A stretch of DNA of 64,000 nt from Terrabacter tumescens (GCF_014646815.1 NZ_BMNZ01000006.1:1-64000), one strand, 5' to 3'; counted from the first letter of the stretch, positions 45,055 through 54,383 are shown. Numbers and translations are program-made. Notes: generated by a model from the sequence alone, not told the origin.

Positions 45055-45987
45055 TCAGAACGTCGAGACGATGTCGAGGGCCCGCTGGAGGTCCTCCGGG
45101 TAGGGGCTCTCGAAGTGGACGTACTCCCCCGTGCCCGGGTGCTCGAACCCCAGCCCCACGGCGTGCAGCCACTGCCGCTCGAGCTTGAGCCGCGCCGCGA
45201 GCTTGGGGTCCGCCCCGTAGGTCAGGTCGCCGCAGCACGGGTGGTGCAGCGCCGCGAAGTGGACGCGGATCTGGTGGGTGCGACCCGTCTCGAGGTGGAT
45301 CTCGAGCAGGCTCGCGTGCCGGAACGCCTCGAGCACCTCGTAGTGCGTGACCGATGGCTTGCCGCTCTTCATGACCGCGAACTTGTAGTCGTGGCCCGGG
45401 TGGCGTCCGATCGGCGCGTCGACGGTGCCGACGACGGGGTCGGGAAGCCCCTGCACGAGCGCGTGGTACGTCTTGTCGACGGTCCGGCTGCGGAAGGCCT
45501 GCTTGAGCCGGGAGTAGGCGTACTCGCTCTTCGCCACGACCATGAGGCCCGACGTGCCCACGTCGAGACGGCTCACGATCCCCTGGCGCTCCGGCGCCCC
45601 CGAGGTGGAGATGCGGTAGCCGGCGGCGGCGAGGCCGGACACCACGTCGGGCCCGCTCCAGCCCACGCTCGGGTGGGCCGCGACACCGACGGGCTTGTCG
45701 ACGACGACGATGTCGTCGTCGTCGTGGACGATCGACATGCCAGGGACCGGCTGGGCGATGACCTGCAGGCTGGGGCTCTCCTCGGGCCGCGGCAGCGACA
45801 CCTCGAGCATCGAGCCGGCCGAGAGCCGCTCGGACTTGGCGACGGACTTGCCGTCGAGCACGACGTGGCCCTCGGCGGCGAGGTCGGCGGCCTTGGTGCG
45901 CGAGACCCCGAAGAGTCGGGCCACCCCGGCGTCCACCCGCTCGCCCTCGAGCCCGTCCGGCACGAGCACGGTGCGCACGTCAGGCAT
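45055..45987 (-). CDS. rluD: RluA/RluD-family 23S rRNA pseudouridine synthase
   Basis: 310 residues. N-terminal S4 domain ([19 protein letters not shown]), then the catalytic domain with [16 protein letters not shown] (catalytic Asp) and [16 protein letters not shown]. The usual partner of lspA in bacteria. Target site inferred by family, not shown. ATG 45987 overlaps the lspA stop by 8 nt. Confidence 0.93.
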   Translation of the reverse strand: MPDVRTVLVPDGLEGERVDAGVARLFGVSRTKAADLAAEGHVVLDGKSVAKSERLSAGSMLEVSLPRPEESPSLQVIAQPVPGMSIVHDDDDIVVVDKPVGVAAHPSVGWSGPDVVSGLAAAGYRISTSGAPERQGIVSRLDVGTSGLMVVAKSEYAYSRLKQAFRSRTVDKTYHALVQGLPDPVVGTVDAPIGRHPGHDYKFAVMKSGKPSVTHYEVLEAFRHASLLEIHLETGRTHQIRVHFAALHHPCCGDLTYGADPKLAARLKLERQWLHAVGLGFEHPGTGEYVHFESPYPEDLQRALDIVSTF

Positions 45988-46867
45988 GCTCGCCCCCCGG
46001 ACGGCGCTCGTCGCGCGGGTCGGACGCCTCGGGCATCCGGTCGGTCTGTCGGGTCATGTCGTGGTCGCCGTTCGCGGTGGTCTGGTCGGTGGGTCCGTGG
46101 GTGGGTTCGTGGGTGGGCTCGTCCGTGGCCCGGTGGCTGGAGTCGCCGTTGCGGTCGTCGGTGTCGGCGGTGTCGGCGGTGGGGTCCTCGCCGCCCCGAC
46201 CGGTCGGGGCGGCGACGGCCGCGCCACGGCCGTGGTCGCGGCGCCCGTCGACGCCGATCCCGACGAGCGCGAGGATCACGATGAGCCCCGCCGCCGAGAC
46301 GATCCAGATGTCGGCGACGTTGCCGATGAACCACCGGTTGTAGTCGATGAAGTCGACGACGTGGCCCTGTCCGCCGCCCGGCGGTCGGACGAACCGGTCG
46401 GTGAGGTTGCCGATCGCGGCGCCGAGCAGCAGCCCGAGCGCGATGGCCCACGCCCGCGAGCCCAGCTGGCGCGCCACGACGATGATCGCGACGAGCACCG
46501 CGAGGGCGATCCCGGTCATGACCCACGTGTTGCCCGCGCCGAGCGACAGGGCCGCCCCGGGGTTGCCGATGAGCTTGAACCGGATGACGTCGCCGATGAA
46601 GGGACGTGGCTCGCCGTCGGCGAGGACGTCGAGCGCGACCATCTTCGTGGCCTGGTCGGTGGCGTACGCGAGGACGGCGACGACACCGAGGACGACGAAG
46701 AGCCGTCTGCGGCGCTCGGGTCCCGGGCGGCGCTCCTCGGCGGTCCTCGAGCTCACGGCCTCATCGGTCGTGGACGGGGTGGTAGTGGTGGACGCGCCGT
46801 CGACCCCCGCTCGGGGGGTCGACGTGGCGTGTTCGGGCGTCAGTGGCGGTCCTGCTTCTCCTGGCAT
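45980..46867 (-). CDS. lspA: Lipoprotein signal peptidase with extended tails
   Basis: Aspartic membrane protease that cuts diacylglyceryl-prolipoprotein signal peptides. Four hydrophobic segments; catalytic Asp residues in GNLTDRF and NVADIW. About 295 residues against the usual 160-200: ~55 hydrophilic residues precede the first membrane segment and a ~90-residue Asp/Thr-rich tail with [12 protein letters not shown] follows the last. Start uncertain: ATG 46867 or GTG 46876 both overlap the end of the DksA-family gene, and no good ribosome-binding site is seen. Confidence 0.88.
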   Translation of the reverse strand: MPGEAGPPLTPEHATSTPRAGVDGASTTTTPSTTDEAVSSRTAEERRPGPERRRRLFVVLGVVAVLAYATDQATKMVALDVLADGEPRPFIGDVIRFKLIGNPGAALSLGAGNTWVMTGIALAVLVAIIVVARQLGSRAWAIALGLLLGAAIGNLTDRFVRPPGGGQGHVVDFIDYNRWFIGNVADIWIVSAAGLIVILALVGIGVDGRRDHGRGAAVAAPTGRGGEDPTADTADTDDRNGDSSHRATDEPTHEPTHGPTDQTTANGDHDMTRQTDRMPEASDPRDERRPGGEHA

Positions 46868-47856
46868 GTCATGCACAGGGTCGCACGAGGACGGGCCTGA
46901 AGTCGAAGCTTGCCGATCGGGTTGCCGCAGTTCTCGCAGATGCCGTACGTCCCGGCCTCCAGCTGCTCGAGCGCGTGCTCGGCCTGGCGCAAACTCGCAC
47001 GGGCGTTGGCGGCCACGGAGATCTCGTGCTCTCGCTCGGCGGTCTTGGCGCCGGCGTCGGCCTGGTCGTCTCCCGAACCGTCACCCGAGGCGCGCAGGAG
47101 GTCGTCGAGCTCGTCCTCGGCCAGCTTGAGCTCGACGCGGTGCTGCTCGATCTCCTCGAGGAGCACGCCGCGCACCTCGCTGATCTCGTCCTCGCTCCAC
47201 GGGCTCTCGTCGTCCTTGACCCGGAGCTGCTCAGCGATCTTGCGGGCGCTGGGGCGGTTCGTGCCGGCGGCCTTCTTCGCGGCCGTGCGGGATCCTGCGG
47301 TGGAGCTCGTCGTCACTGCTGCCTTCTTGGTTCGGGTTGCCGGGGCCTTGGCTGCGGGCTTGGCGGCCGCGGCTCCTGCTGTGGTGGTCTTGGTGGCCCG
47401 CTTCGTCGCGGGGGTGGGCTTCGTCGTCGACGCCTTGCCGGCCGGGGCAGCCTTGGTCGCCGCCGCCTTCTTCGCGGGCGCCGCCGTGACGGCTGACACC
47501 TTCTTCGCGGGGGCCTTGGTCGCCGGCGCCTTCTTGGCCGGTGCAGCCTTGGTCGCCGCCTTCTTCGCCGGCGCAGCCTTGGCGGCGGAGGCCTTGGTGG
47601 CCTGTGCAGCCTTGGCGGCCGGCGACTTCTTCGCGGGCGCCGCCTTGGTGGCCGGCGCCTTCTTCGCGGGCGCCGCCTTGGCGGCCGACGCCTTCGGGGC
47701 CGGCTTGGCCTTCGTCGTCAGCGCCTTCGCGGTGGTGGCCTTCTTCGACGCAGACGTCTTGGGAGCGGGCGCGGCCTTCGTGGCTGCGCCCGTCGTCCTG
47801 CTCGTGGTTGACCGCCGGGCCGCGGTCGTCGCCGCTGCCGTCTTCTTAGCCGCCAT
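46840..47856 (-). CDS. DksA/TraR-family zinc-finger protein with histone-H1-like N-terminus
   Basis: 338 residues. The first ~205 are almost only Lys, Ala, Pro and Thr, with repeated APAKK and KAAPAKK units like eukaryotic H1 tails and mycobacterial HupB. The C-terminal ~120 residues are a DksA/TraR domain: coiled-coil region, then a four-Cys zinc finger (CENC and CMTC). DksA proteins act in the RNA polymerase secondary channel; the tail should bind DNA or RNA non-specifically. ATG 47856 with GGAGG. Own promoter at 47902-47930. Confidence 0.88.
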   Translation of the reverse strand: MAAKKTAAATTAARRSTTSRTTGAATKAAPAPKTSASKKATTAKALTTKAKPAPKASAAKAAPAKKAPATKAAPAKKSPAAKAAQATKASAAKAAPAKKAATKAAPAKKAPATKAPAKKVSAVTAAPAKKAAATKAAPAGKASTTKPTPATKRATKTTTAGAAAAKPAAKAPATRTKKAAVTTSSTAGSRTAAKKAAGTNRPSARKIAEQLRVKDDESPWSEDEISEVRGVLLEEIEQHRVELKLAEDELDDLLRASGDGSGDDQADAGAKTAEREHEISVAANARASLRQAEHALEQLEAGTYGICENCGNPIGKLRLQARPRATLCMTCQEKQDRH

Positions 47857-47901
47857 CGGACCCTCCGTCGGTCAAGCCGTCGACGCTGACAAGTGGGGCT
47901 G

Positions 47902-47930
47902 ACAATAAGCCCCGCACGGGTCGTGCACAA
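47902..47930 (-). promoter_or_regulatory. Promoter of the DksA-family gene
   Basis: On the minus strand TTGTGC (47925-47930), 17 nt, TATTGT (47902-47907). This is the best sigma-70-like match in the window. A GGGGCT/AGCCCC inverted repeat (47895-47913) overlaps the -10. The mRNA would have a leader of ~40 nt with a ribosome-binding site. Confidence 0.65.
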
Positions 47931-47975
47931 ACGCGAAACGCGCATGAGGGCAAAGTGTTCGCCCCTCAGGACGAC

Positions 47976-48009
47976 GAAGGCCGTCCGGGATGGTTCCCGG
48001 ACGGCCTTC
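47976..48009 (-). terminator. Terminator after divIVA
   Basis: Perfect 15-bp inverted repeat GAAGGCCGTCCGGGA (47976-47990) / TCCCGGACGGCCTTC (47995-48009) with a 4-nt loop, 22 nt beyond the divIVA stop. Strong stem without a U-tract. It separates the division genes from the dksA-lspA-rluD unit. Confidence 0.8.
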
Positions 48010-48031
48010 GTGCGTCTGTTCGAGGTGGGAC

Positions 48032-49264
48032 TCAGCCCTGGTTGCCGTCTCCGGCGCCGACGTGGGCCGGCTCCTGGGCACTCGAGTCGAGGTCGTGGAG
48101 CTGACCTTCGATGTAGGACTTGAGGTTGCTGCGGTAGTTCTTCTCGAAGCCCCGCAGCTCGGCGATCTTGCGGTCGAGCAGGCCCTTCTGCTTGTCGAGC
48201 TCCTCGAGCAGGGCGGCCTTCTTCTGCTGGGCCTCGGCGACCATGCCGGTCGCGCGCTCGCGGGCCTCGGTCAGCATCTCGTCGCGCTCGGTCGTCGCCT
48301 CGGCGATCATCTGGTCGCGCTGCGAGGTGGCCTCGGCGATCATCTGGTCACGCTGGGCGGCCGCGGCCGCCGAGATCTGCTCGGCCTGCTCGGTGGCCTC
48401 CTTGTGGCGGTTCTGACCGGTGCTGATCAGCTCGTCGTGACGAGCCTGCGCCGCGGCGAGCATCTCGCGGTGGCGGTTCTCGGCCTCGGAGATGAGCTCG
48501 TCGCGTCGGATCTCACCCGCAGCCACGTGCTCGTCGTGGAGACGCTGCGCGAGGGCGATGACGCCCGCTGCGTCGAGGTTGCCCGAGGCGGCGGCCGGGG
48601 CCGCGGCTGCCGCAGCGGCGACCGGCGCCGCAGCAGGAGCCTGGGCGGCCTTGGCGGCCTGCTCACGCAGGCGGGCGGCCTCGGCGGCAGCAGCTTCGGC
48701 GTCGGCCTGGGCCTTGGCGGCACGCTCCTCGGAGGCGCGGGCGTTCTCCTGGGCCTTGGTGAGCTTGGCCTCGGCGTCGGCGACCTGCGAGTTGAGGCCG
48801 TTGAGCTTGGCCTGCGCGTCGTTGAGGGCCTGGGAGTCCACCGCGGACTTGGCGGCAGCCTCGGCGCGGTCGGCCTCGGCCTTGGCGCGCTCGATGCGCT
48901 CCTTGGCGACGCGCTCGGCGTTCTCGGCGTCGGCCTTGGCCTTGGCGGCGCGGTCCGAAGCGGCCTTGAAGGCGCGCTCTGCGTCCTGGATCTTCGCCGT
49001 CAGGCCACCGAGCTTGGCCTCGTCGCCGGGGCGACCGACGGCCGGCATGGCCGCGGTGGCGCCGTCGGCACGGACGGCCGACTGGTTCTTGCTCGCGCGG
49101 CAGTCGTTGAGCTGCTTCAGGTAGTCGTCACGCTGCTCGATGAGCGAACGCATCTCCGCCACGATCTCGTCGAGGAAGTCGTCAACATCCCGCTCCTCGT
49201 AGCCACGACGGAACTGCGTGGTCTGGAAGTGCTTGTTGAGCACCTGTTCAGGCGTAAGCGCCAT
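48032..49264 (-). CDS. divIVA: DivIVA-domain polar growth protein (Wag31-like)
   Basis: 410 residues. N-terminal DivIVA lipid-binding domain (MALTPEQVLNKHF, RRGYEERDVDDFLDEI) then long coiled coil. The region ~70-205 is Ala/Lys/Glu-rich. A short Ala/Pro spacer (about 206-225) is followed by another coil with near-identical 11-residue steps (QRDQMIAEAT repeats, about 300-325) and the conserved C-terminal FEKNYRSNLKSYIEGQL. Marks curved membranes at poles and septa and organises cell-wall growth. It is the last gene of the dcw cluster. Confidence 0.94.
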   Translation of the reverse strand: MALTPEQVLNKHFQTTQFRRGYEERDVDDFLDEIVAEMRSLIEQRDDYLKQLNDCRASKNQSAVRADGATAAMPAVGRPGDEAKLGGLTAKIQDAERAFKAASDRAAKAKADAENAERVAKERIERAKAEADRAEAAAKSAVDSQALNDAQAKLNGLNSQVADAEAKLTKAQENARASEERAAKAQADAEAAAAEAARLREQAAKAAQAPAAAPVAAAAAAAPAAASGNLDAAGVIALAQRLHDEHVAAGEIRRDELISEAENRHREMLAAAQARHDELISTGQNRHKEATEQAEQISAAAAAQRDQMIAEATSQRDQMIAEATTERDEMLTEARERATGMVAEAQQKKAALLEELDKQKGLLDRKIAELRGFEKNYRSNLKSYIEGQLHDLDSSAQEPAHVGAGDGNQG

Positions 49265-49406
49265 GTGTCACCTCGATACAGACGTAATGGTTCGGGTCAA
49301 CGGTATCTAACGTTCCGGTCACGAACCAAAGCCATGCTCACCGATCGGCGTGTGGACCCCGTGGCCCGCACGTGTCAGACGAGGGGACGAGGTGGCCGCC
49401 GGTCGG

Positions 49407-49691
49407 TCAGAAGAAGCTCGGCACGTTGAGAGCGAGAGAGGTCAGCAACATCAGGACGAGGAAGCTGAGGTCGAGTCGGACGCCACCGAGGTTCGGCGAC
49501 GGGATCACCTTGCGCAGGGCGCGCAGCGGCGGGTCGGTCACGGTGTAGACGGCCTCGGCCAGGACGAGCACGACCCCGGAGGGCCGCCACGACCGAGCCA
49601 GCACCTGCACCCAGTCGATGACGAAGCGACCGATGAGGGCGATGAAGAAGGTGAAGACCACCACCCCGTAGATCGTCCAGAACACGTCCAT
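49407..49691 (-). CDS. YggT family membrane protein
   Basis: 94 residues with two hydrophobic segments (about 4-24 and 74-92) and the family block DPPLRALRKVIPSPNLGGVRLDLSFLVL read in short pieces (DPPLRALRKVIP, DLSFLVL). Usually next to sepF and divIVA in Gram-positive bacteria. Function not well defined; linked to envelope and division by context. Confidence 0.92.
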   Translation of the reverse strand: MDVFWTIYGVVVFTFFIALIGRFVIDWVQVLARSWRPSGVVLVLAEAVYTVTDPPLRALRKVIPSPNLGGVRLDLSFLVLMLLTSLALNVPSFF

Positions 49692-49791
49692 GTCCGTCAG
49701 TGTCCCTGATCCGGGGGCAGGAGTGTGAACCGGGGTGCGGGAGGACGTCGTCGCGGCACGGGTTCCTGCTCAGGACTCGCCGCCGCGCCGC

Positions 49792-50274
49792 TCAGCTCTG
49801 GTTGAAGAATCCGCGCGTCGAGGCGGCCGGCGCCTCGGGCTCGTCGGCGGAGATCTCGACGTGGGCCGGCGAGAGCAGGAACACCTTGGAGGTGACCCGC
49901 TCGATGGTGCCGTGCAGGCCGAAGACGAGGCCGGCCGCGAAGTCGACGAGTCGCTTGGCGTCGGCGTCGTCCATGTCGCTGAGGTTCATGATGACCGGGA
50001 CCTGGTCACGGAACCACTCGCCGATGTTCTTGGCCTCGTTGTAGGTCCGCGGGTGGATCGTCGTGATGCGGTTGAGCGAGCCGACCTCGACGTCCCGCAC
50101 GACGGCGGCCACGGGTCGCTTGGTGGGCAGCTGCGTCACGGCTGCGGTGTGCTCGGTCTCGTCGTCGTAGCGGTCGGAGTCGTCATAGGCGTCGTACTCG
50201 TCGTAACGGTCGTGACGATGGTCCTCCTCGCTGAGTCCGAGGTACACCATCGTCTTGCGCAGTGCCCCTGCCAT
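49792..50274 (-). CDS. sepF: Cell division protein SepF
   Basis: 160 residues. N-terminal amphipathic start [14 protein letters not shown], which binds membrane, an acidic Asp/Tyr/His-rich linker (about 15-42), and a C-terminal SepF domain with [24 protein letters not shown] and [13 protein letters not shown]. Acts as the FtsZ membrane anchor in actinobacteria, which lack FtsA. ATG 50274 has a GGGAG site; an upstream frame extension is not conserved. Confidence 0.94.
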   Translation of the reverse strand: MAGALRKTMVYLGLSEEDHRHDRYDEYDAYDDSDRYDDETEHTAAVTQLPTKRPVAAVVRDVEVGSLNRITTIHPRTYNEAKNIGEWFRDQVPVIMNLSDMDDADAKRLVDFAAGLVFGLHGTIERVTSKVFLLSPAHVEISADEPEAPAASTRGFFNQS

Positions 50275-50314
50275 GGCCAACTCCCAAAACGTCGGATTGT
50301 GATCGTTGACGACG

Positions 50315-51043
50315 TTACAGAAGTGACGGGCGTGAACCGAGGATTGCGGTGCCGACACGCAGGTGTGTCGCGCCGTGCCGGAGGCCCGCCTCCAGATCGC
50401 CACTCATCCCGGCGGAGATCCAGTCCGCGTCCGGGTGACGAGCACGTATGCCGTCAGCGACGTCGTGCAGCCGAGCGAACGCCTCGTCGGGGTCGGCGCC
50501 CAGCGGCGCGACGGCCATGACGCCTCGCAGATCCAGAAGTCCTTGTGCCGCAACGACGTCCGCCATCTCGTCGGCCTGCTCCGGCAGCACCCCGCCGCGA
50601 GAGGCCGCGCCGTCGAGGCTCACCTGGAGGAGCACCTGCAGGCGTCGGTCGGCGGCGTGCGCGCCCTTGGCGAGAGCCGTCACGAGCTTGGCGCGGTCGA
50701 CGGACTCGACGACGTCGGCATAGCCCGCGACGTGGGCGGCCTTGTTGCTCTGGAGCTGCCCGATGAAGTGCAGCGTGAGGTCGGGCTCCCCGGCGTCAGC
50801 CAGGGCGCGACGCACCTCTGCGAACTTCTCGCCGGCCTCCTGGTCGCGGTTCTCGCCGAAGTGCCGCACCCCCAGCCGGTGGAGCAGCAGGACGTCCGAG
50901 GCCGGGAAGTACTTCGTGACCACGACGAGCGTGACGGCGCCGGGGTCGCGCCCCGCCTCGGCACACCCGCGGGCGATGCGCTCGTGGACGGCCGCGAGGT
51001 TGGCGCGCAGCTGCTCCACCCGGGCCGCGGCGTCGGCGGTCAT
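50315..51043 (-). CDS. yggS: YggS/PROSC family PLP-homeostasis protein
   Basis: 242-residue PLP-binding TIM barrel without known enzyme activity, involved in vitamin B6 balance. The PLP Lys is in VVTKYFP (about 41-47); [10 protein letters not shown] and [11 protein letters not shown] are family motifs. ATG 51043 overlaps the pgeF stop (ATGA). Commonly between ftsZ and sepF in Gram-positive bacteria. Confidence 0.94.
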   Translation of the reverse strand: MTADAAARVEQLRANLAAVHERIARGCAEAGRDPGAVTLVVVTKYFPASDVLLLHRLGVRHFGENRDQEAGEKFAEVRRALADAGEPDLTLHFIGQLQSNKAAHVAGYADVVESVDRAKLVTALAKGAHAADRRLQVLLQVSLDGAASRGGVLPEQADEMADVVAAQGLLDLRGVMAVAPLGADPDEAFARLHDVADGIRARHPDADWISAGMSGDLEAGLRHGATHLRVGTAILGSRPSLL

Positions 51044-51786
51044 GACGGCGCCCCGCGTCGCACGACGACGCCTGCGAACCGGCCCGTGCGGCCGTCGCGA
51101 CGGTAGGAGTAGAGGTCGCCACTCTCACGCGTGCAACCCGGAACCCATTGCACGGCAACGTTCTCGGCAGCCAGCTGCTCGACCACGCCCGCCGCGACGT
51201 CGATGGCGTGGGTCCCGGTCCAGGACCGCGCCACGGACGACGCCGCGGCCTCGGCAGCCGCGCGCGCCAGGTCGTCGGGGACCTCGTAGCAGCGACCGCA
51301 GACCGACGGGCCGACGGCGGCGGACACGGACGTCGCACCGAGGTCGCGCATGGCGTCGACGGCTCGTCCGACGATGCCTCCGACCATGCCGGGCCGGCCC
51401 GCGTGGACGGCTCCGACGACCCCCGCGTCCGCGTCGTGCAGGAGAACGGGGACGCAGTCCGCCACGAGGACCGCGAGGGCGAGGTCCGGCACGCGACTGA
51501 CGATCGCGTCCACCTCGGGCGCCTCGCCGTCCCAGGGCGCGTCGACCTCGACGACGTCGCAGCCGTGCACCTGGTTCATGAAGAGCAGGCGCTCGCGGGC
51601 CACGTCGACCTCATGGGCCAGGGCGACCCGGTTGCCCTCGACGTCGGCGACGTCGTCCCCGACGTGACCGCCGAGGTTGAGCCCGGCATACGCCCCGCTC
51701 CCCAGGCCCGCCGAGCGGCCGGTGAAATGGAGGTCGACCGCCGGGCCGCCGCTGTCGTCGGGAGTGCTGGAGCGCCAGTAGAACAC
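51040..51786 (-). CDS. pgeF: Peptidoglycan editing factor PgeF (multicopper oxidase-like/DUF152)
   Basis: 248 residues from GTG 51786 (VFYWRS). A frame start at GTG 51813 would put the first codons inside the inverted repeat at 51801-51879, so the later start is preferred. Zinc ligands are in MNQVHG, ADCVPVLL and AVHAGRPG; the last usually reads HAGWRG. The family removes wrongly incorporated L-Ser or Gly from muropeptide precursors or acts on purine nucleosides; which applies here is open. Directly downstream of ftsZ. Confidence 0.87.
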   Translation of the reverse strand: MFYWRSSTPDDSGGPAVDLHFTGRSAGLGSGAYAGLNLGGHVGDDVADVEGNRVALAHEVDVARERLLFMNQVHGCDVVEVDAPWDGEAPEVDAIVSRVPDLALAVLVADCVPVLLHDADAGVVGAVHAGRPGMVGGIVGRAVDAMRDLGATSVSAAVGPSVCGRCYEVPDDLARAAAEAAASSVARSWTGTHAIDVAAGVVEQLAAENVAVQWVPGCTRESGDLYSYRRDGRTGRFAGVVVRRGAPS

Positions 51787-51800
51787 GGTGACCAACCTAC

Positions 51801-51879
51801 GTCGAGTGCTCACTTCCCCACGCCGCGACCCCGGTGCGGACCGGTGAACGCGACGGGCGTGGGGAAATGAGCACTCGAC
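51801..51879. repeat. 24-bp inverted repeat between ftsZ and pgeF
   Basis: Arms 51801-51824 and 51856-51879 are complementary at 23 of 24 positions, with a 31-nt spacer. Each arm carries GTCGAGTGCTCA next to TTCCCCACGCC. It begins 5 nt past the ftsZ stop and ends 14 nt before the pgeF start. It could be a terminator/processing hairpin lowering pgeF expression relative to ftsZ, or a REP-like mobile palindrome. No second copy was noticed in the window. Confidence 0.85.
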
Positions 51880-51884
51880 AGGGC

Positions 51885-53210
51885 CTACTTGAGGAAGTCC
51901 GGCACGTCGAGGTCGTCACCCTCGTCGAAGGTCACCTGGCGCGGCGGCTGCTGCACTGGCTGCGCGGCCGGAGCCGGAGCGTGGTGCTGCGGCTGCTGTT
52001 GGTGGGCCGGCGCCGTGGCCGGCTGCTGCGTGGGCAGCTGCTGCCCCTGGTGCTGGGGCTGGTGCTGCTGGGGCTGGTGCTGCTGCACGGGCGCGGCGTG
52101 CACCTGCTGCGAGGCGGGCTGCGGCACACCGTTGGTCTGGTGCTGCTGCGACTGCTGCGACTGCTGCGGCGACGGAGCGGCGGCGGGACGCTGCTGCTGG
52201 GCCTGCTGGGGACGTCCCATGACCTGTCCGAGCGCACGGTCGTCGTGACGCTGGGTGGGGCCGCCGCTGTCGAACCCGGCCGCGATGACCGTGACGCGGA
52301 CCTCGTCGCCGAGGGCGTCGTCGATGACCGCACCGAAGATGATGTTCGCCTCGGGGTGCGCGGCCTCCTGGACGAGTCGCGCCGCCTCGTTGATCTCGAA
52401 GAGGCCGAGGTCGGACCCGCCCTGGATCGACAGGAGCACGCCGTGGGCGCCGTCGATGGAGGCCTCGAGGAGGGGGCTGCTGATGGCCAGCTCGGCGGCC
52501 TGGACGGCACGGTCCTCGCCGCGGGCGGAGCCGATGCCCATGAGCGCCGAGCCGGCGCCCTGCATGACCGACTTGACGTCGGCGAAGTCGAGGTTGATCA
52601 GGCCGGGCGTCGTGATGAGGTCGGTGATGCCCTGGACACCGGAGAGCAGGACCTGGTCGGCCGATCGGAAGGCGTCCATCATCGAGACGTTGCGGTCGCT
52701 GATCGACAGGAGGCGGTCGTTGGGGATGACGATCAGCGTGTCGACCTCCTCGCGGAGGCTCCCGATGCCCGACTCGGCCTGGTTGGCTCGGCGTCGGCCC
52801 TCGAACGTGAACGGACGCGTCACGACGCCGATCGTCAGGGCGCCGAGCTGGCGGGCGATGCGAGCCACGACGGGCGCGCCGCCCGTGCCGGTGCCGCCGC
52901 CCTCACCGGCGGTGACGAAGACCATGTCGGCCCCCTTGAGGACCTCCTCGATCTCTTCGGCGTGGTCCTCGGCGGCCTTCTTGCCGACCTCGGGGTCGGC
53001 GCCCGCACCGAGGCCGCGGGTGAGCTCGCGGCCGACGTCGAGCTTGACGTCGGCGTCGCTCATCAGCAGTGCCTGGGCATCGGTGTTGATGGCGATGAAC
53101 TCGACACCCTTGAGGCCGACCTCGATCATGCGATTGATGGCATTGACGCCGCCGCCGCCGATGCCGACGACCTTGATGACGGCCAAGTAGTTCTGCGGTG
53201 CTGCTGCCAC
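51885..53210 (-). CDS. ftsZ: Cell division protein FtsZ
   Basis: 441-residue tubulin-like GTPase that forms the division ring. [10 protein letters not shown] near the start, tubulin signature GGGTGTG (104-110) and T7 loop [11 protein letters not shown] with the catalytic Asp (about 205-215). The folded core ends near 315. A ~115-residue linker very rich in Gln, His and Pro follows, then the conserved C-terminal peptide [10 protein letters not shown] that binds SepF and FtsW. GTG 53210 has an AGGAAGG site ~9 nt away. Own promoter region upstream. Confidence 0.97.
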   Translation of the reverse strand: MAAAPQNYLAVIKVVGIGGGGVNAINRMIEVGLKGVEFIAINTDAQALLMSDADVKLDVGRELTRGLGAGADPEVGKKAAEDHAEEIEEVLKGADMVFVTAGEGGGTGTGGAPVVARIARQLGALTIGVVTRPFTFEGRRRANQAESGIGSLREEVDTLIVIPNDRLLSISDRNVSMMDAFRSADQVLLSGVQGITDLITTPGLINLDFADVKSVMQGAGSALMGIGSARGEDRAVQAAELAISSPLLEASIDGAHGVLLSIQGGSDLGLFEINEAARLVQEAAHPEANIIFGAVIDDALGDEVRVTVIAAGFDSGGPTQRHDDRALGQVMGRPQQAQQQRPAAAPSPQQSQQSQQHQTNGVPQPASQQVHAAPVQQHQPQQHQPQHQGQQLPTQQPATAPAHQQQPQHHAPAPAAQPVQQPPRQVTFDEGDDLDVPDFLK

Positions 53211-53606
53211 GAGAGTGGGCCTTCCTGACTGGTGGTGCCGGTGCTACGGGTGGTCTGGGGGACGAACAGGTGCGGGTGGTGCGTGCCGAGCCGCGGACTG
53301 GGCGCCGGGGCCGGGCGGGATGGGGCTGTGGAGATTGGTGCGGCTCGCGCCGTGCGTGTAGCCCTCAAACCTTAAACGTAGACATAAAGGTTACAGTTTG
53401 GTCACGAACCAGTGCCCTGACGGTATGACGAGGCACAGGGTCGTTCAACCCACGCTGCGGCGTGTCGCTACGGGGATTGCCCCAATTCCGGGAGCGGTGC
53501 CCCACGGGCCACATCAGCACCAACCGGCACCAGCCTCCCACGCCCGCAACGACTCTCGGCGCCGGGGCCCGAGGCCGTACCGGAGCCACACCCGAGCCGG
53601 TCCCGA
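53211..53606 (-). promoter_or_regulatory. ftsZ upstream region, 396 nt, with an inverted repeat
   Basis: No gene fits this gap between ftsQ and ftsZ. At 53361-53400 it turns AT-rich and holds the inverted repeat AACCTT (53368-53373) / AAGGTT (53387-53392) beside GTAACC and TTTGAGGG on the minus strand. A comparable AACC-TTAAGGTTGAGG motif is recalled upstream of ftsZ in other actinobacteria. -10 candidates are TATGTC and TAAGGT; I cannot fix the start site. The rest (53211-53360, 53410-53606) is GC-rich with no feature I can support. Confidence 0.6.
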
Positions 53607-54383
53607 TCAGCGGGTCACCGGGGACGACGGGACGCTGACGTCGATCGTCGAGCCGGGCTGGGGCAGCAGGATCTCGACGAGCTCGGCCTTGCGGCGGCCG
53701 TTGTCGGCGCCACCCCAGACGACCGTCTTGCGCTTCTCGCCCTTGGCCTTGACCGTGAAGGACACCTGGTCGGCGGTCGACACGGAGACGCCCGAGACGT
53801 CTCCGCGAAGCGACGGGGACAGCGACCCGAGGGCCGCGAGGGCCGCGTCGACGCCGGCCTTGGTGACCTGGGCCGCGCCGGAGCTGACGAGCGGCACACC
53901 GTCGGGCGCGCTGCCGACGGTGCGGAAGGTGAAGCCCTCGCGGTCCACGACGTCGACCTCACCTCGAGGGTTGCGCACGGCGAGCACGGCGACGCGAGGG
54001 GTCACCGTGACGACGACGGTGTCGGGGAGGCTCCGGCTGACCGAGACGCTGCTCCAGGCCCGGCCGGCGAGCAGACGGGCGGTGACGGCGTCGGTGTCGA
54101 CGCGCATGAGGGGGCCACCGAGCGGCACCTGGGCGACGGCACGCACCTGTCCGGCCGCAGCGGGAGCGACTCCGCGGACCTCGACCCGGGAGGCGGTCAG
54201 GACGGTGCTGAACCACCCGAGCCAGGCGGCGAGGCCGGCGACGAGCAGGAGCGCGACGAGGACGCCCGCGACGAGGCGCGGACGGCGGCGGGCCGCCGCC
54301 GCCCGGCGCTCGAACCGGGTCCGCGACGAGGCGAGCCCGGTGCCGGCTACCCGGCGTCGGGTGCCGCCCCGTTCGAGCATCAC
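53607..54383 (-). CDS. ftsQ: Cell division protein FtsQ
   Basis: 258 residues. Basic cytoplasmic N-terminus (1-36), one membrane segment (about 37-59), then the extracytoplasmic POTRA domain (VLTASRVEVRGV onwards) and FtsQ beta domain (VDREGFTFRTVG). Links FtsZ-associated proteins to FtsW and PBPs in the divisome. It starts GTG-ATG at 54383; the GTG overlaps the murC stop (GTGA). Last gene of the murE-ftsQ chain. Confidence 0.94.
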   Translation of the reverse strand: MMLERGGTRRRVAGTGLASSRTRFERRAAAARRRPRLVAGVLVALLLVAGLAAWLGWFSTVLTASRVEVRGVAPAAAGQVRAVAQVPLGGPLMRVDTDAVTARLLAGRAWSSVSVSRSLPDTVVVTVTPRVAVLAVRNPRGEVDVVDREGFTFRTVGSAPDGVPLVSSGAAQVTKAGVDAALAALGSLSPSLRGDVSGVSVSTADQVSFTVKAKGEKRKTVVWGGADNGRRKAELVEILLPQPGSTIDVSVPSSPVTR

